From DATIUV01 sp049322755 (GTDB lineage: Bacteria; Pseudomonadota; Gammaproteobacteria; Burkholderiales; UBA6910), in contig JBMOQX010000073.1 in assembly GCA_049322755.1 (NCBI GenBank), positions 62,001 through 126,000 on the forward strand: a stretch of 64,000 nt of DNA, in the 5' to 3' direction. The first letter of the stretch is position 1; each line of letters begins with the position of its first letter. Shown one piece after another: positions 27,432-36,148 of this stretch. The notes under the pieces were generated by a model. That model saw only the letters and a list, made by a program, of their open reading frames with translations, was not told the origin of the DNA and ran no database searches. A program made the position numbers and the translations under genes.

Positions 27432-28766
27432 ATGAACGCGCCCGAGTTCCGGGTGCTTCCCGACATTCAATCGATCGTGGACCCGCGCCGGATCGCCGTC
27501 GTCGGGGCGGGCATCGCGGGGCTCACCAGCGCCTGGCTGCTGTCGGCGCGCGACCGGGTGACGCTCTACGAGGCCGGCGCCTGCGCCGGCGGCCACACCA
27601 ACACCGTGGACGTCGCGCTGGACGGCGTCACCGCGCCGGTGGACACCGGCTTTCTGGTGTTCAACGACCGCACCTACCCGAACCTGATCGCGATCTTCGA
27701 GGCGCTCGGCGTGCGCTGGGCCGAGTCCGACATGTCGTTCTCGGTGCGCGCCGACGACGAAAACCTGGAGTGGTGCGGCAGCAGCCTCGCCACGGTCTTC
27801 GCGCAGCGGTCCAACCTGGCGCGGCCCGCCTTCTGGGCGATGCTGCGCGACATCCTGCAATTCAACCGCGAGGCCACGGCGCTGGTGGCGGGCGGCGCGC
27901 CCGCGGACGGCACCGTCGCCGGGTATCTCGAGCGCCACGGCTACGGACGCGCGTTCCGCGACTGGTACCTGGTGCCGATGGCGGCGGCCATCTGGTCGAT
28001 GCCGGCTTCGCGGATCCTGGATTTTCCGCTGGCCACCTTCCTGCGCTTCTGCCACAACCACGGCCTGCTGCAGGTGACCGATCGGCCGCGCTGGCGCACG
28101 GTGCTGGGGGGCGGGCGCGACTACGTGCGCCGGATGCTGCCCGCGATCCACGACCTGCGGCTCGCGACCCCGGTGGCGCGGGTGGCCCGGGACGGCGAGG
28201 GCGCCACCGTGACCGACGCCTTCGGCCGCGCCGAGCGCTTCGACGAGGTCATCCTGGCCTGCCACAGCGACCAGTCGCTCGCGCTGCTGGCCGACGCCAC
28301 CGAGGCGGAGAGCGCGCTGCTCGGCGCAGTGCGCTACCAGCCCAACCGCGCGATCCTGCACACCGACGCCGATTTCCTGCCGCGCCGCCCCGCGGCCTGG
28401 GCCGCCTGGAACTACACCGCCGGCCGCGACACCGGCGGCGAGCGCGGCGTGTGCGTGAGCTATCTCATCAACCGCCTGCAGCCGCTGCCGTTCCGGCAAC
28501 CGGTGATCGTCACGCTCAATCCGCTGCGCGAACCGGCGCCGGAGCGCGTCATCGCCGAGTTCGACTATGCCCATCCGCTGTTCGACCAGGCGGCGATCGA
28601 CGCCCAGACGCGGGCGGCGCAGGTTCAGGGGCTCAACCACACCTGGTTTGCCGGCGCCTGGCTCGGCTACGGCTTCCACGAGGACGGCGTGAAATCGGCA
28701 CTGGCGGTGGTGGAGCGCCTGGGCGCCGAGGTGCCGTGGACCGCGGCCAGGGAGTTGAGCGCGTGA
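27432..28766 (+). CDS. FAD-dependent oxidoreductase (amine-oxidase/desaturase-like)
   Basis: The 444-residue protein starts with a dinucleotide-binding motif (IAVVGAGIAGLTSAWLL), followed by an amine-oxidase/phytoene-desaturase-like fold (GGHTNTVDV; C-terminal FAGAWLGYGFHEDGVKSAL). The GGAGG Shine-Dalgarno lies 7 bp before the ATG. It is the first gene of a seven-gene coupled operon that also encodes DUF1365 and a fatty-acid methyltransferase. In that context it may oxidise or desaturate acyl chains. In Rhodobacter, related gene sets are induced by singlet-oxygen stress. The substrate here is inferred. Confidence 0.87.
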   Translation: MNAPEFRVLPDIQSIVDPRRIAVVGAGIAGLTSAWLLSARDRVTLYEAGACAGGHTNTVDVALDGVTAPVDTGFLVFNDRTYPNLIAIFEALGVRWAESDMSFSVRADDENLEWCGSSLATVFAQRSNLARPAFWAMLRDILQFNREATALVAGGAPADGTVAGYLERHGYGRAFRDWYLVPMAAAIWSMPASRILDFPLATFLRFCHNHGLLQVTDRPRWRTVLGGGRDYVRRMLPAIHDLRLATPVARVARDGEGATVTDAFGRAERFDEVILACHSDQSLALLADATEAESALLGAVRYQPNRAILHTDADFLPRRPAAWAAWNYTAGRDTGGERGVCVSYLINRLQPLPFRQPVIVTLNPLREPAPERVIAEFDYAHPLFDQAAIDAQTRAAQVQGLNHTWFAGAWLGYGFHEDGVKSALAVVERLGAEVPWTAARELSA

Positions 28767-29530
28767 GCACCGGGCCGGCCGCGCTGTATTTCGGCGAAGT
28801 CGGGCACGCGCGGCGGCGGCCGTTCGTGCACCGCTTCCGCTACCCGGTGTTCTTCATCGGCTTCGACCCCGAGGCCAGGCACACGCTGCGGCATCCGCTG
28901 TTCGGCGTCAACCGTCCCGGCCTGCTGAGCTATCGCGACGCCGACCACGGCCGCCGCGACGGCTCGCCCGCGGCCGCCTGGGCGCGCGCGGTGCTGGCGC
29001 GGCACGGCCTCGCCGAGGCCGATGGCGCGCTGTGGCTGCAGACGTTCCCGCGCGTGCTGGGCTACGTCTTCAACCCGGTGAGCTTCTGGTACTGCCATGA
29101 CCGCGACGGCGCGCTGCGGGCGGTGCTGGCGGAAGTGAACAACACCTTCGGCGAAACCCACACCTACCTGGTGGCCCACGGCGACCGGCGCCCGATCCGG
29201 CCCGGCGACAGCCTCAACGCCCGCAAGGCGTTCCACGTCTCGCCGTTTTTCGGTGTCGACGGCCAGTACCGCTTCCGCTTCCTGCGACGCGGCGAGCGCA
29301 CCGTGGTGCGCATCGACTACGCCGACACTGGCGGTCCGCTGCTGGACACCTGGGTCTCGGGCACGGCGCGGCCGCTCTCCACCGGCAGCGTGCTGCGCGC
29401 CTGCCTGCGCTATCCCTGGATGACTGCCGCGGTGGTCGTTCGCATCCACTGGCAGGCACTCAGGCTGTGGATGCGCGGCGCCCGCTTTTTCCGCAAACCC
29501 CCTCCCCCGGCCGAAGAAGTGACGCGATGA
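28763..29530 (+). CDS. DUF1365 family protein
   Basis: The 255-residue protein shows the DUF1365 hallmarks YFGEVGHARRRPFVHRFRYP at the start, FPRVLGYVFNPVSFWYCHD in the middle and VNNTFGETHTYLV. Biochemical function is not established, but it is almost always found between the FAD enzyme and the cyclopropane-synthase-like gene. GTG start overlaps the upstream stop by 4 bp, and its own stop overlaps the next ATG by 4 bp. Confidence 0.93.
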   Translation: MSTGPAALYFGEVGHARRRPFVHRFRYPVFFIGFDPEARHTLRHPLFGVNRPGLLSYRDADHGRRDGSPAAAWARAVLARHGLAEADGALWLQTFPRVLGYVFNPVSFWYCHDRDGALRAVLAEVNNTFGETHTYLVAHGDRRPIRPGDSLNARKAFHVSPFFGVDGQYRFRFLRRGERTVVRIDYADTGGPLLDTWVSGTARPLSTGSVLRACLRYPWMTAAVVVRIHWQALRLWMRGARFFRKPPPPAEEVTR

Positions 29531-30744
29531 GCACCGCCGCCCACCAGCTTCCTCCCCTGACCTCGGGCCCGTCGCCGGCGGTGCGCCTGCTGTTCGCCGC
29601 GCTCGGCCGTATGACCTGCGGCAGCATCCAGGTGACGCTGCCCGACGGCCAGCGCCACACCTTCCGCGGCGGCACGCCGGGCCCCGGCGGCGCGCTCACC
29701 ATCGTCGACTGGCGCAGCCTGGGCCTGCTGGTGCGCTGCGGCGACATCGGCTTCGCCGACGGCTACGTGCGCGGCTACTGGACCACGCCCGATCTGACGC
29801 GCCTGATCGAGGTGGCGGCGCTGAACAGGGACCCGATCGAGGCCACCCTCTCGGGCAAGGACTGGATGCGCGCGCTCTACCGCGTGCGCCACTGGCTGCG
29901 GCCCAACACCCGGCGCGGCAGCCGCCGCAACATCCACCGCCACTACGATCTCGGCAACGACTTCTACGCCCGCTGGCTCGACCCCGGCATGACCTATTCG
30001 AGCGCGGTGTTCGACGGCGACCCGCGGCGCTCGCTGGAGCAGGCCCAGCAGGCCAAGTACGAGCGCATCCTGGCGCGGCTCGACCCGGCCGCGAGCGACA
30101 CGGTCCTGGAGATCGGCTGCGGCTGGGGCGGCTTTGCCGAGTACGCCGCCCGCACCCGCGGCTGCCGCGTGCACGGCATCACCGTCTCGCGCGGGCAGCT
30201 CGCCTACGCCCGCGACCGCATCGAGCGCGCCGGGCTCGCCGACCGGGTGCGGCTTGAGTTCCGCGACTACCGCGACCTGGACGGCGAGTACGACCACGTC
30301 GCGTCGATCGAGATGTTCGAGGCGGTGGGCGAGCGCTACTGGCCGGCGTTCTTCCGCACGCTCGGCCGCTCGCTCAGGCGCGGCGGCCGGGCGGTGGTGC
30401 AGACCATCACCATCGCCAGCCACCGCTTCGAGCAGTACCGGCGCACGCCGGACTTCATCCAGCAGTACATCTTCCCCGGCGGCATGCTGCCCTCGCCGGC
30501 GGCGTTCGGCGCCGAGGTGCGCGCGGCCGGCCTGGCGGTGAAGGGCGTGTACGCGTTCGGCATGGATTACGCCGAGACGCTCAAGCGCTGGCGCGAGGCG
30601 TTCAACGCCGCCGCCGGCGAGATCGGGCAGCTCGGCTTCGACGCGCGCTTCCAGCGCATCTGGAACTACTACCTCGCCTATTGCGAGGCGGGCTTTCGCA
30701 CGAGGAACACCGATGTCATGCAAGTGGAAATCGCTCGTCCTTAG
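29527..30744 (+). CDS. Cyclopropane-fatty-acyl-phospholipid synthase-like methyltransferase
   Basis: The 405-residue protein has the CFA-family N-terminal lipid-binding region and a SAM fold with VLEIGCGWGGFAEYAA (motif I), HYDLGNDFYARWLD and QYIFPGGMLPS. It transfers a methyl(ene) group from SAM to double bonds of phospholipid acyl chains. With the neighbouring FAD enzyme and DUF1365, the set resembles operons implicated in methylated or furan fatty acids. The exact lipid is not shown by the sequence. It overlaps the next gene by 32 bp. Confidence 0.92.
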   Translation: MSTAAHQLPPLTSGPSPAVRLLFAALGRMTCGSIQVTLPDGQRHTFRGGTPGPGGALTIVDWRSLGLLVRCGDIGFADGYVRGYWTTPDLTRLIEVAALNRDPIEATLSGKDWMRALYRVRHWLRPNTRRGSRRNIHRHYDLGNDFYARWLDPGMTYSSAVFDGDPRRSLEQAQQAKYERILARLDPAASDTVLEIGCGWGGFAEYAARTRGCRVHGITVSRGQLAYARDRIERAGLADRVRLEFRDYRDLDGEYDHVASIEMFEAVGERYWPAFFRTLGRSLRRGGRAVVQTITIASHRFEQYRRTPDFIQQYIFPGGMLPSPAAFGAEVRAAGLAVKGVYAFGMDYAETLKRWREAFNAAAGEIGQLGFDARFQRIWNYYLAYCEAGFRTRNTDVMQVEIARP

Positions 30745-31261
30745 CGCCTTCCTTGCCCTGGTGGTGGCCGGCGCGGCGACCGCGAGCGTGAAGCACCTGC
30801 CGCTGCCGGAGCCGATCCGGGAGGCCATCCCCGAGCTGCGGCCGCTGGGGCACGGCACGCTCACCTGGTTCGGCCTCGCCATCTACGACTCGACGCTGTG
30901 GGTCGCGGGCGGCCGCTGGTCGATGGATCGGCCGTTCGCGCTCGACATCCGCTACCAGCGCGGCATCGCCCGCCGCCGCATCGTGAAGAGCAGCGTCGAG
31001 GAGATCCGGCGCATCGGCATTCGCGACGCCGACCGGCTCGTCCGCTGGGAGCGCGAGATGGCGCGCGTGTTCCCGGACGTGAAGGCCGGCGACCGGCTGG
31101 TGGGCGTCAACGTGCCGGGGCGCGGCGCGCACTTCTACGGCACCAGCGGTTTTCTCGGCGAAATCGCCGACCCGGAATTCGCGCAGGCGTTCTTCGGCAT
31201 CTGGCTCTCCCCCGGCACGTGGGAGCCCGGCCTGCGCGCGGCGCTGCTCGGCGGGCCATGA
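30713..31261 (+). CDS. Chalcone-isomerase-like exported protein
   Basis: The 182-residue protein has a signal peptide (about 1-24; KSLVLSAFLALVVAGAATA) and a chalcone-isomerase-like (Chalcone_3) domain with LGHGTLTWFGLAIYDSTLW. Bacterial members are periplasmic and bind fatty acids or related ligands; flavonoid chemistry is not implied. It starts within the end of the methyltransferase gene and overlaps the transporter gene by 4 bp. Confidence 0.85.
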   Translation: MSCKWKSLVLSAFLALVVAGAATASVKHLPLPEPIREAIPELRPLGHGTLTWFGLAIYDSTLWVAGGRWSMDRPFALDIRYQRGIARRRIVKSSVEEIRRIGIRDADRLVRWEREMARVFPDVKAGDRLVGVNVPGRGAHFYGTSGFLGEIADPEFAQAFFGIWLSPGTWEPGLRAALLGGP

Positions 31262-32556
31262 CGCTCTCGCGGCGCGAACTGCTCGCCTACGGCGCGCTGG
31301 GGCTGCCGCTGGCGATGGCGGCGCTGCCGGTCTACGTGCACGCGCCCAAGTTCTACGGCGACACGCTGGGCGTGAACCTCGCCGCGATGGGTTTCATCCT
31401 GCTCGCGCTGCGCATCGTCGACGCGGTGCAGGACCCCTGGCTCGGCCACCTCTCCGACCGCTACGCCGCGCGCCCGCACGGGCGGCTCTTCTTCGTCATG
31501 CTGGCGGTGCCGCTGCTGGCGCTCGGCTTCTACGCGCTGTTCAACCCGCCGCCGGGCGTCTCCCTCACGCTCTGGTTCGCCGGCACGCTGTTCGTCGTCT
31601 ACCTGGCGTTCAGCCTCGCCAACATCAGCTACCAGGCGCTGGGGGCGGAGCTGTCGCGCGATCCCCACGAGCGCACCAGGGTCACGGCCACCCGCGAGGG
31701 GCTGGCGCTGGTGGGGGTGCTGATCGCCGCCGCGGCGCCCGAGCTGCTCAAGCGCGACGGCGAGTCCGGACTGCCGCTGTTCGCCGCTCTGTTCATCCCG
31801 CTGCTCCTGGTGTCGGCCAAGGTCACGCTGGGCGGCACGCCGCGCCCGGCGGCCGCCGCCGCGGCGTCCGAGGCGTCGCCGCTCGACAGCCTGCTCCTGG
31901 CGCTCGCCAATCGCCGCTTCCGTCACCTGCTGGCGGTGTACGTGCCGGGCGGCGTGGCCGCAGCGATTCCCGCCACGCTGGTGCTGTTTTTCGTCGACGA
32001 CGTGCTGGGGGCCGAGAGCATGGCCGGCGCGTTTCTCGCCACCTATTTTCTCGCCGGCGCCGCCGGCATGGTGTTCTGGGTCAAGCTGGCCGGCGCCATC
32101 GGCAAGAAGAACGCCTGGGTTGCCGGCATGCTGCTGGCCATCGCCGCCTTCGTCTGGGCGTTCACGCTGGAGCGCGGCGACACCGCCGCGTTTCTGGTCA
32201 TCTGCGCGCTCTCGGGTCTCGCCCTGGGCGCCGACCTGGCGATTCCGCCGTCGATCCTGGCCGACGTCATCGACTGGGGCCGCGGCGGCGCCGGGCCGGC
32301 CCAGGAGGGCGGCTACTTCGGGCTGTGGTCGCTGGTGACCAAGCTCAATCTGGCGCTGGCCGCCGGCATCGCGCTGCCGCTGCTGCCGCTGTTCGGCTAT
32401 CAGCCCGGCGCCGACAACGACGCCGCCGCGCTCACGGCGCTGGCGGCGGCCTACGCACTGATCCCCTGCGTGCTCAAGGCGCTCGCCGCCGGGCTGCTGA
32501 TGGCGGCGCCGCTGGCGACCGCGCCCGCCGGCGCGGCGGCGCCCAAGGGAGGCTGA
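31258..32556 (+). CDS. MFS transporter, GPH (glycoside-pentoside-hexuronide) family type
   Basis: The 432-residue protein has about 12 hydrophobic segments and GPH-like signatures: YGALGLPLAMAALPVYVHAP at the N-terminus, VDAVQDPWLGHLSDR in the first half and ADVIDWGRGG in the second. Members of this subfamily are fixed parts of CFA-DUF1365 operons, so the substrate is probably a lipid-related or other small molecule, not a sugar. It overlaps the upstream gene by 4 bp. Confidence 0.88.
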   Translation: MTLSRRELLAYGALGLPLAMAALPVYVHAPKFYGDTLGVNLAAMGFILLALRIVDAVQDPWLGHLSDRYAARPHGRLFFVMLAVPLLALGFYALFNPPPGVSLTLWFAGTLFVVYLAFSLANISYQALGAELSRDPHERTRVTATREGLALVGVLIAAAAPELLKRDGESGLPLFAALFIPLLLVSAKVTLGGTPRPAAAAAASEASPLDSLLLALANRRFRHLLAVYVPGGVAAAIPATLVLFFVDDVLGAESMAGAFLATYFLAGAAGMVFWVKLAGAIGKKNAWVAGMLLAIAAFVWAFTLERGDTAAFLVICALSGLALGADLAIPPSILADVIDWGRGGAGPAQEGGYFGLWSLVTKLNLALAAGIALPLLPLFGYQPGADNDAAALTALAAAYALIPCVLKALAAGLLMAAPLATAPAGAAAPKGG

Positions 32557-32557
32557 C

Positions 32558-32596
32558 ATGAAACGGCTCATCGCACCCCTGACGCCGTGGCGCTGA
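32558..32596 (+). pseudogene. 12-codon remnant ORF between transporter and SDR
   Basis: ATG at 32558, one base after the transporter stop, starts a frame of only 12 codons (MKRLIAPLTPWR) ending at 32596 inside the SDR start region. Related operons often carry a small lipoprotein gene (DUF3833-type) here whose product begins with a similar basic-hydrophobic sequence. A deletion remnant is a guess; it could also be a coupling mini-ORF. Confidence 0.25.
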
Positions 32597-33360
32597 ACCC
32601 CAGGATTACCGATTGGACCGGCCGGCGGGTCTGGATCCTGGGCGCCTCGGCCGGCATCGGCGCGGCGCTGGCGCGCGAGCTGCTGCGCCGGGGCGCGCGG
32701 GTGGCCGGCACCGCGCGCAACGCCGAGGCGCTTGCGAGGGTGCTGGGCGGCTCGCCCGAAACCCTCGCGCTGCCCGGCGATGTCACCCGGCCGGAGACGA
32801 TCGCCGCCGCCCGCGACCGCATCGTCGCGGCCTGGGGCGGGATCGACGTCGCGGTGTTCATGGCCGGCACCTACAGCGCGGCGCGCGCCTGGGAGGTGCC
32901 GGTGGAGGGCGCCCGCCAGGAGGTGGAGATCAACCTCATGGGCGCGTTCAACGGGGTGGCCACGCTGCTGCCGCAGCTGCTGCAGCAGGGACGCGGCGCG
33001 CTGGTGCTGGTGTCCAGCGTCGCCGGCTACCGGGGGCTCCCCAACAGCCTGGTGTACGGCGCCACCAAGTCGGCGCTGATCAACATGGCGGAGACGCTCT
33101 ACCTCGATCTGGCACCGCGCGGCGTCGCCGTCTACCTGGTGAACCCGGGCTTCGTGCGCACGCCGCTCACCGACCGGAACACCTTCAGGATGCCGGCGCT
33201 GATCGAGGCCGACGAGGCGGCGCGCCGCATCGCCGACGGCATGGAGGCGGGTCGCTTCGAGATCCATTTCCCCCGGCGCTTCACCGGCTGGCTCAAGCTG
33301 CTGGAGGTGCTGCCGTACCGCTGGTACTTCGCCGCCGTGCGCAGGTTCACCGGACTGTGA
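32587..33360 (+). CDS. Short-chain dehydrogenase/reductase
   Basis: This classical SDR of 257 residues has VWILGASAGIGAALARELL (cofactor motif), the catalytic serine in VLVSSVAGYRG, and YGATKSAL supplying Tyr and Lys. It probably acts on a lipid-derived carbonyl or alcohol in the operon's pathway; the substrate is unknown. Start GTG at 32587 overlaps the mini-ORF. It is 2 bp before the NTF2-like gene. Confidence 0.92.
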   Translation: MALNPRITDWTGRRVWILGASAGIGAALARELLRRGARVAGTARNAEALARVLGGSPETLALPGDVTRPETIAAARDRIVAAWGGIDVAVFMAGTYSAARAWEVPVEGARQEVEINLMGAFNGVATLLPQLLQQGRGALVLVSSVAGYRGLPNSLVYGATKSALINMAETLYLDLAPRGVAVYLVNPGFVRTPLTDRNTFRMPALIEADEAARRIADGMEAGRFEIHFPRRFTGWLKLLEVLPYRWYFAAVRRFTGL

Positions 33361-33362
33361 CC

Positions 33363-33782
33363 ATGCCGACCCTGGACGAGATCGTCGGCCACTTCGAGAC
33401 CCTGACCCCGGAGAGCGTGGCGGAGATGGGCCGCTACTACACCGAGGACGCCTACTTCAAGGACCCCCACAACGAGGTGCGGCGGCTCCCCGACATCCAG
33501 GCCGTTTTCCGGCGCATGTTCGAGCAGATCGACGCGCCGCGCTTGCGCATCACCGAGCGCATCGGCACGGGCGGCAGCGTGGCCCTGGTGTGGGAGCTCA
33601 CGTTCCGGTTCCGGACGCTCCGGCCCCACGAGACCCAGGTGATCCGCGGCATGTCGCACCTCCGGCTGGCCGAGGACGGCCGGGTGTGCTTCCACCGCGA
33701 CTACTGGGACGCCGCCGAGGAGCTGTACGAGAAGATCCCGCTGCTGGGCGTTTTCATGCGCCGCATCAAGCGCTCGGTCTGA
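33363..33782 (+). CDS. NTF2-like (SnoaL-type) protein
   Basis: The 139-residue cone-shaped-fold protein has an N-terminal helix (TLDEIVGHFETLTPESVAEM), YYTEDAYFKDPHNEV, and a C-terminal HRDYWDAAEELYEKIPLLG. Members are small-molecule-binding or isomerase-like proteins that close this type of operon. It is the last gene of the FAD-DUF1365-CFA operon. A new promoter follows at 33804. Confidence 0.88.
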   Translation: MPTLDEIVGHFETLTPESVAEMGRYYTEDAYFKDPHNEVRRLPDIQAVFRRMFEQIDAPRLRITERIGTGGSVALVWELTFRFRTLRPHETQVIRGMSHLRLAEDGRVCFHRDYWDAAEELYEKIPLLGVFMRRIKRSV

Positions 33783-33803
33783 GGGCTGCGCGCCCGCCGG
33801 GGT

Positions 33804-33809
33804 TATAAT
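33804..33809 (+). promoter_or_regulatory. -10 box of the pfkB-type kinase promoter
   Basis: A perfect TATAAT in GGTTATAATCC lies 33 bp before the kinase ATG. No recognisable -35 is seen. It marks a transcription start separating the kinase from the upstream lipid operon. Confidence 0.55.
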
Positions 33810-33842
33810 CCGGGCTCCCGACCACGAGCCCTGCCGAGAGAG

Positions 33843-34778
33843 ATGCGCACGCTGATCTGCGGTTCCATCGCGTTCGATACCATCATGGTGTTCGGCGACC
33901 GGTTCAAGGAGCACATTCTGCCGGACCAGATCCACATCCTGAACGTGTCGTTCCAGGTGCCGGAGATGCGGCGGGAGTTCGGCGGCTGCGCCGGCAACAT
34001 CGCCTACAACCTCAAGCTGCTGGGCGGCGAGCCCCTGATCATGGCCACCGTGGGCGATGACGTGCAGCCCTACGAGGAGCGCCTCGACAAGCTGGGCATC
34101 GCGCGCGAGCACCTGCGCCGGGTGCCGGGCAGCTACACCGCGCAGGCGTTCATCACCACCGACCTGGACGACAATCAGATCACCGCGTTCCATCCCGGGG
34201 CGATGAACCATTCCCATCTGAACAGCGTCCATGACGCGAAGGGGGTCGGTCTCGGCATCGTGGCGCCGGACGGCCGCGAGGGCATGCTGGTCCACGCCCG
34301 CCAGTTTCGCGAGGCGGGCATCCCGTTCGTGTTCGATCCGGGCCAGGGACTGCCGCTGTTCAGCGGCGAGGAACTGCGGTCCCTGATCGATGCCGCCGAC
34401 TACGTGGCCGCCAACGACTACGAGGCCCGGGTCATCGCCGAACGCACGGGTACGCCCCTTGCGTCCCTGGCAAAACAGGTGAAAGCTTTCGTGGTGACCC
34501 GGGGCGCGGACGGATCCACCATCCACGCCGACGGCAAGGAGTACGACATCCCCAGCGTCAGGGCAGAGGCGGTGGTGGACCCCACCGGTTGCGGCGATGC
34601 GTATCGGGCGGGATTGCTCTACGGCATCGCCCAGGGTATGTCGTGGGACGACACCGGGCGCCTGGCGTCGCTCATGGGCGCGCTCAAGGTGGCGCATCGC
34701 GGCGCCCAGAACCACAGCGCCTCGCGCAGCGACATCGAGGCGCGATTCCGGGCGGCCTTCGGGCACAGCCCGTGGTAG
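33843..34778 (+). CDS. PfkB-family carbohydrate (ribokinase-like) kinase
   Basis: The 311-residue protein has the two PfkB signatures: the N-terminal glycine motif FGGCAGNIAYNLKLLGG (about 40-56) and the C-terminal DPTGCGDAYRAGLLYG (about 246-261) with the catalytic aspartate. Betaproteobacterial homologues are often called adenosine or fructose kinases without proof, so the substrate is left open. It is followed 11 bp later by a lipoprotein gene. Confidence 0.9.
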   Translation: MRTLICGSIAFDTIMVFGDRFKEHILPDQIHILNVSFQVPEMRREFGGCAGNIAYNLKLLGGEPLIMATVGDDVQPYEERLDKLGIAREHLRRVPGSYTAQAFITTDLDDNQITAFHPGAMNHSHLNSVHDAKGVGLGIVAPDGREGMLVHARQFREAGIPFVFDPGQGLPLFSGEELRSLIDAADYVAANDYEARVIAERTGTPLASLAKQVKAFVVTRGADGSTIHADGKEYDIPSVRAEAVVDPTGCGDAYRAGLLYGIAQGMSWDDTGRLASLMGALKVAHRGAQNHSASRSDIEARFRAAFGHSPW

Positions 34779-34789
34779 AAGGAGGTCTT

Positions 34790-35242
34790 ATGAAGCGCAT
34801 TGCATCGGCAATGATCGTCATCGCGGCGCTGACCGCGGCGGGCTGCCAGTCCAGCATGTCGGGCGGCGCCTACAGCCGCGACCAGGCGCGCAAGGAGCAG
34901 ACCGTGCGCCTGGGCGTGGTGGACAGCGTGCGCGAAGTGCAGATCGAGGGCACCAAGACCCCCATCGGCCCGGCGGCCGGCGCGGCGGTGGGCGGCGTCG
35001 CCGGCTCCACCGTCGGCGGCGGCAAGGGCCAGACGCTGGCCACCATCGTCGGTGCGGTGGCGGGCGGCCTGGCGGGCGGGGCGGCGGAGGAGGCCGTCAC
35101 CCGGCGCGCCGGCCTCGAGATCACCGTCAAGCTGGATACCGGCCAGCTGATCGCCGTGACCCAGGAAGCCGACGAGATGTTCAAGCCCGGCGACCGCGTC
35201 AAGATCATCTCCGGCGGCGGCGTCACGCGCGTCGCGCACTGA
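34790..35242 (+). CDS. Glycine-zipper outer-membrane lipoprotein (SlyB/PcpA-like)
   Basis: The 150-residue protein has a lipoprotein signal (MKRIASAMIVIAALTAAGCQ; lipid cysteine at residue 19). A glycine-zipper 2TM domain follows at about 63-103 (GPAAGAAVGGVAGSTVGGG, then GAVAGGLAGGAAEEA), and then a beta-rich C-terminus. SlyB-type proteins sit in the outer membrane and support envelope integrity. GGAGG Shine-Dalgarno 5 bp before the ATG. Confidence 0.92.
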   Translation: MKRIASAMIVIAALTAAGCQSSMSGGAYSRDQARKEQTVRLGVVDSVREVQIEGTKTPIGPAAGAAVGGVAGSTVGGGKGQTLATIVGAVAGGLAGGAAEEAVTRRAGLEITVKLDTGQLIAVTQEADEMFKPGDRVKIISGGGVTRVAH

Positions 35243-35316
35243 GGGCGCAGGGCCGGGAATCGCCCGCGGCCGTCGCCCCTGCCGCGCGTCCGCCGTCGCC
35301 CCGCCGTAACCAATTT

Positions 35317-35359
35317 TTCACCGCCTGTTCACCGACCTGTCACGGTGCTAACCTAATGT
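35317..35359 (+). promoter_or_regulatory. Pho-box-like repeats and -10 upstream of olsB
   Basis: TTCACCGCCTG (35317-35327) and TTCACCGACCTG (35328-35339) are tandem near-repeats running into TCACGG. They contain CTGTTCA (35325) and CTGTCAC (35337), similar to the CTGTCAT half-sites of Pho boxes but spaced 12 and not 11 bp. TAATGT (35354-35359) follows 10 bp after the last half-site, the usual place of the -10 in PhoB-activated promoters. Ornithine-lipid genes are phosphate-regulated in several bacteria. Confidence 0.4.
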
Positions 35360-35389
35360 GACGCCGACTCTTGCCAAGGAGACGGCGCC

Positions 35390-36148
35390 ATGTTGGTGCA
35401 GCAGGCATCGATCGGCCAACGCGAATCGCAGCGGCTTGCGCTGCAGTTCGCGGGGACGGAAGACGAGGTGCTGGAGGCCCTGCGATTGCGGTACCGGGTC
35501 TTCGGCGAGGAGATGGGCGCGCGGCTCAAGAGCGCCCATCCCGGCATCGACCGCGACCTGTTTGACGCGTACTGCGAGCACCTGCTGGTGCGTGACGTCG
35601 AAACCAACGAGGTCGTCGGCACCTACCGCATCCTGCGGCCGGAGCAGGCGCAGCGCCTCGGAGGCTATTACTCCGAGGACGAGTTCGACATGGTGCGGCT
35701 GGGGCACCTGCGCGAGCGCATCGTCGAGATCGGGCGGTCCTGCGTGCATCCCGATTACCGGAGCGGCGCCACCATCGCGCTGCTCTGGTCCGGGCTGGGC
35801 GATTACATGCGGCGCCACGGCTACGGCTACCTGATCGGTTGCGCCAGCATGTCCATGGGTGACGGGGGACACGTGGCGGCCAGCACGTATCGCCGGCTGG
35901 TCGAGTCCTACATGTGTCCCGTCGAGTACCGCGTGCAACCGCGCTGTCCACTGCCCATCGAGGCCCTGAACAGCGGATTGAAGGTGACCGTGCCACCGCT
36001 GATCAAGGGGTACCTGCGCTGCGGCGCATGGGTATGCGGGGCCCCGGCCTGGGACCCGGACTTCAACACCGCCGATCTGTTCCTCCTCATGCCGATGGCG
36101 CGGGTGCGGGAGCGCTATGTGCGACATTTCCTGAGGGAAGCTGTCTAG
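35390..36148 (+). CDS. olsB: L-ornithine N-alpha-acyltransferase (OlsB-like)
   Basis: This GNAT-type N-acyltransferase of 252 residues has EALRLRYRVFGEEMGA, YRILRPEQA, IGRSCVHPDYRSGATI and the C-terminal PPLIKGYLRCGAWVCG. OlsB transfers a 3-hydroxyacyl group from ACP to ornithine, the first step of ornithine lipid synthesis. The next gene encodes an acyltransferase that fits the second step (OlsA). The promoter region carries Pho-box-like repeats. Confidence 0.87.
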   Translation: MLVQQASIGQRESQRLALQFAGTEDEVLEALRLRYRVFGEEMGARLKSAHPGIDRDLFDAYCEHLLVRDVETNEVVGTYRILRPEQAQRLGGYYSEDEFDMVRLGHLRERIVEIGRSCVHPDYRSGATIALLWSGLGDYMRRHGYGYLIGCASMSMGDGGHVAASTYRRLVESYMCPVEYRVQPRCPLPIEALNSGLKVTVPPLIKGYLRCGAWVCGAPAWDPDFNTADLFLLMPMARVRERYVRHFLREAV

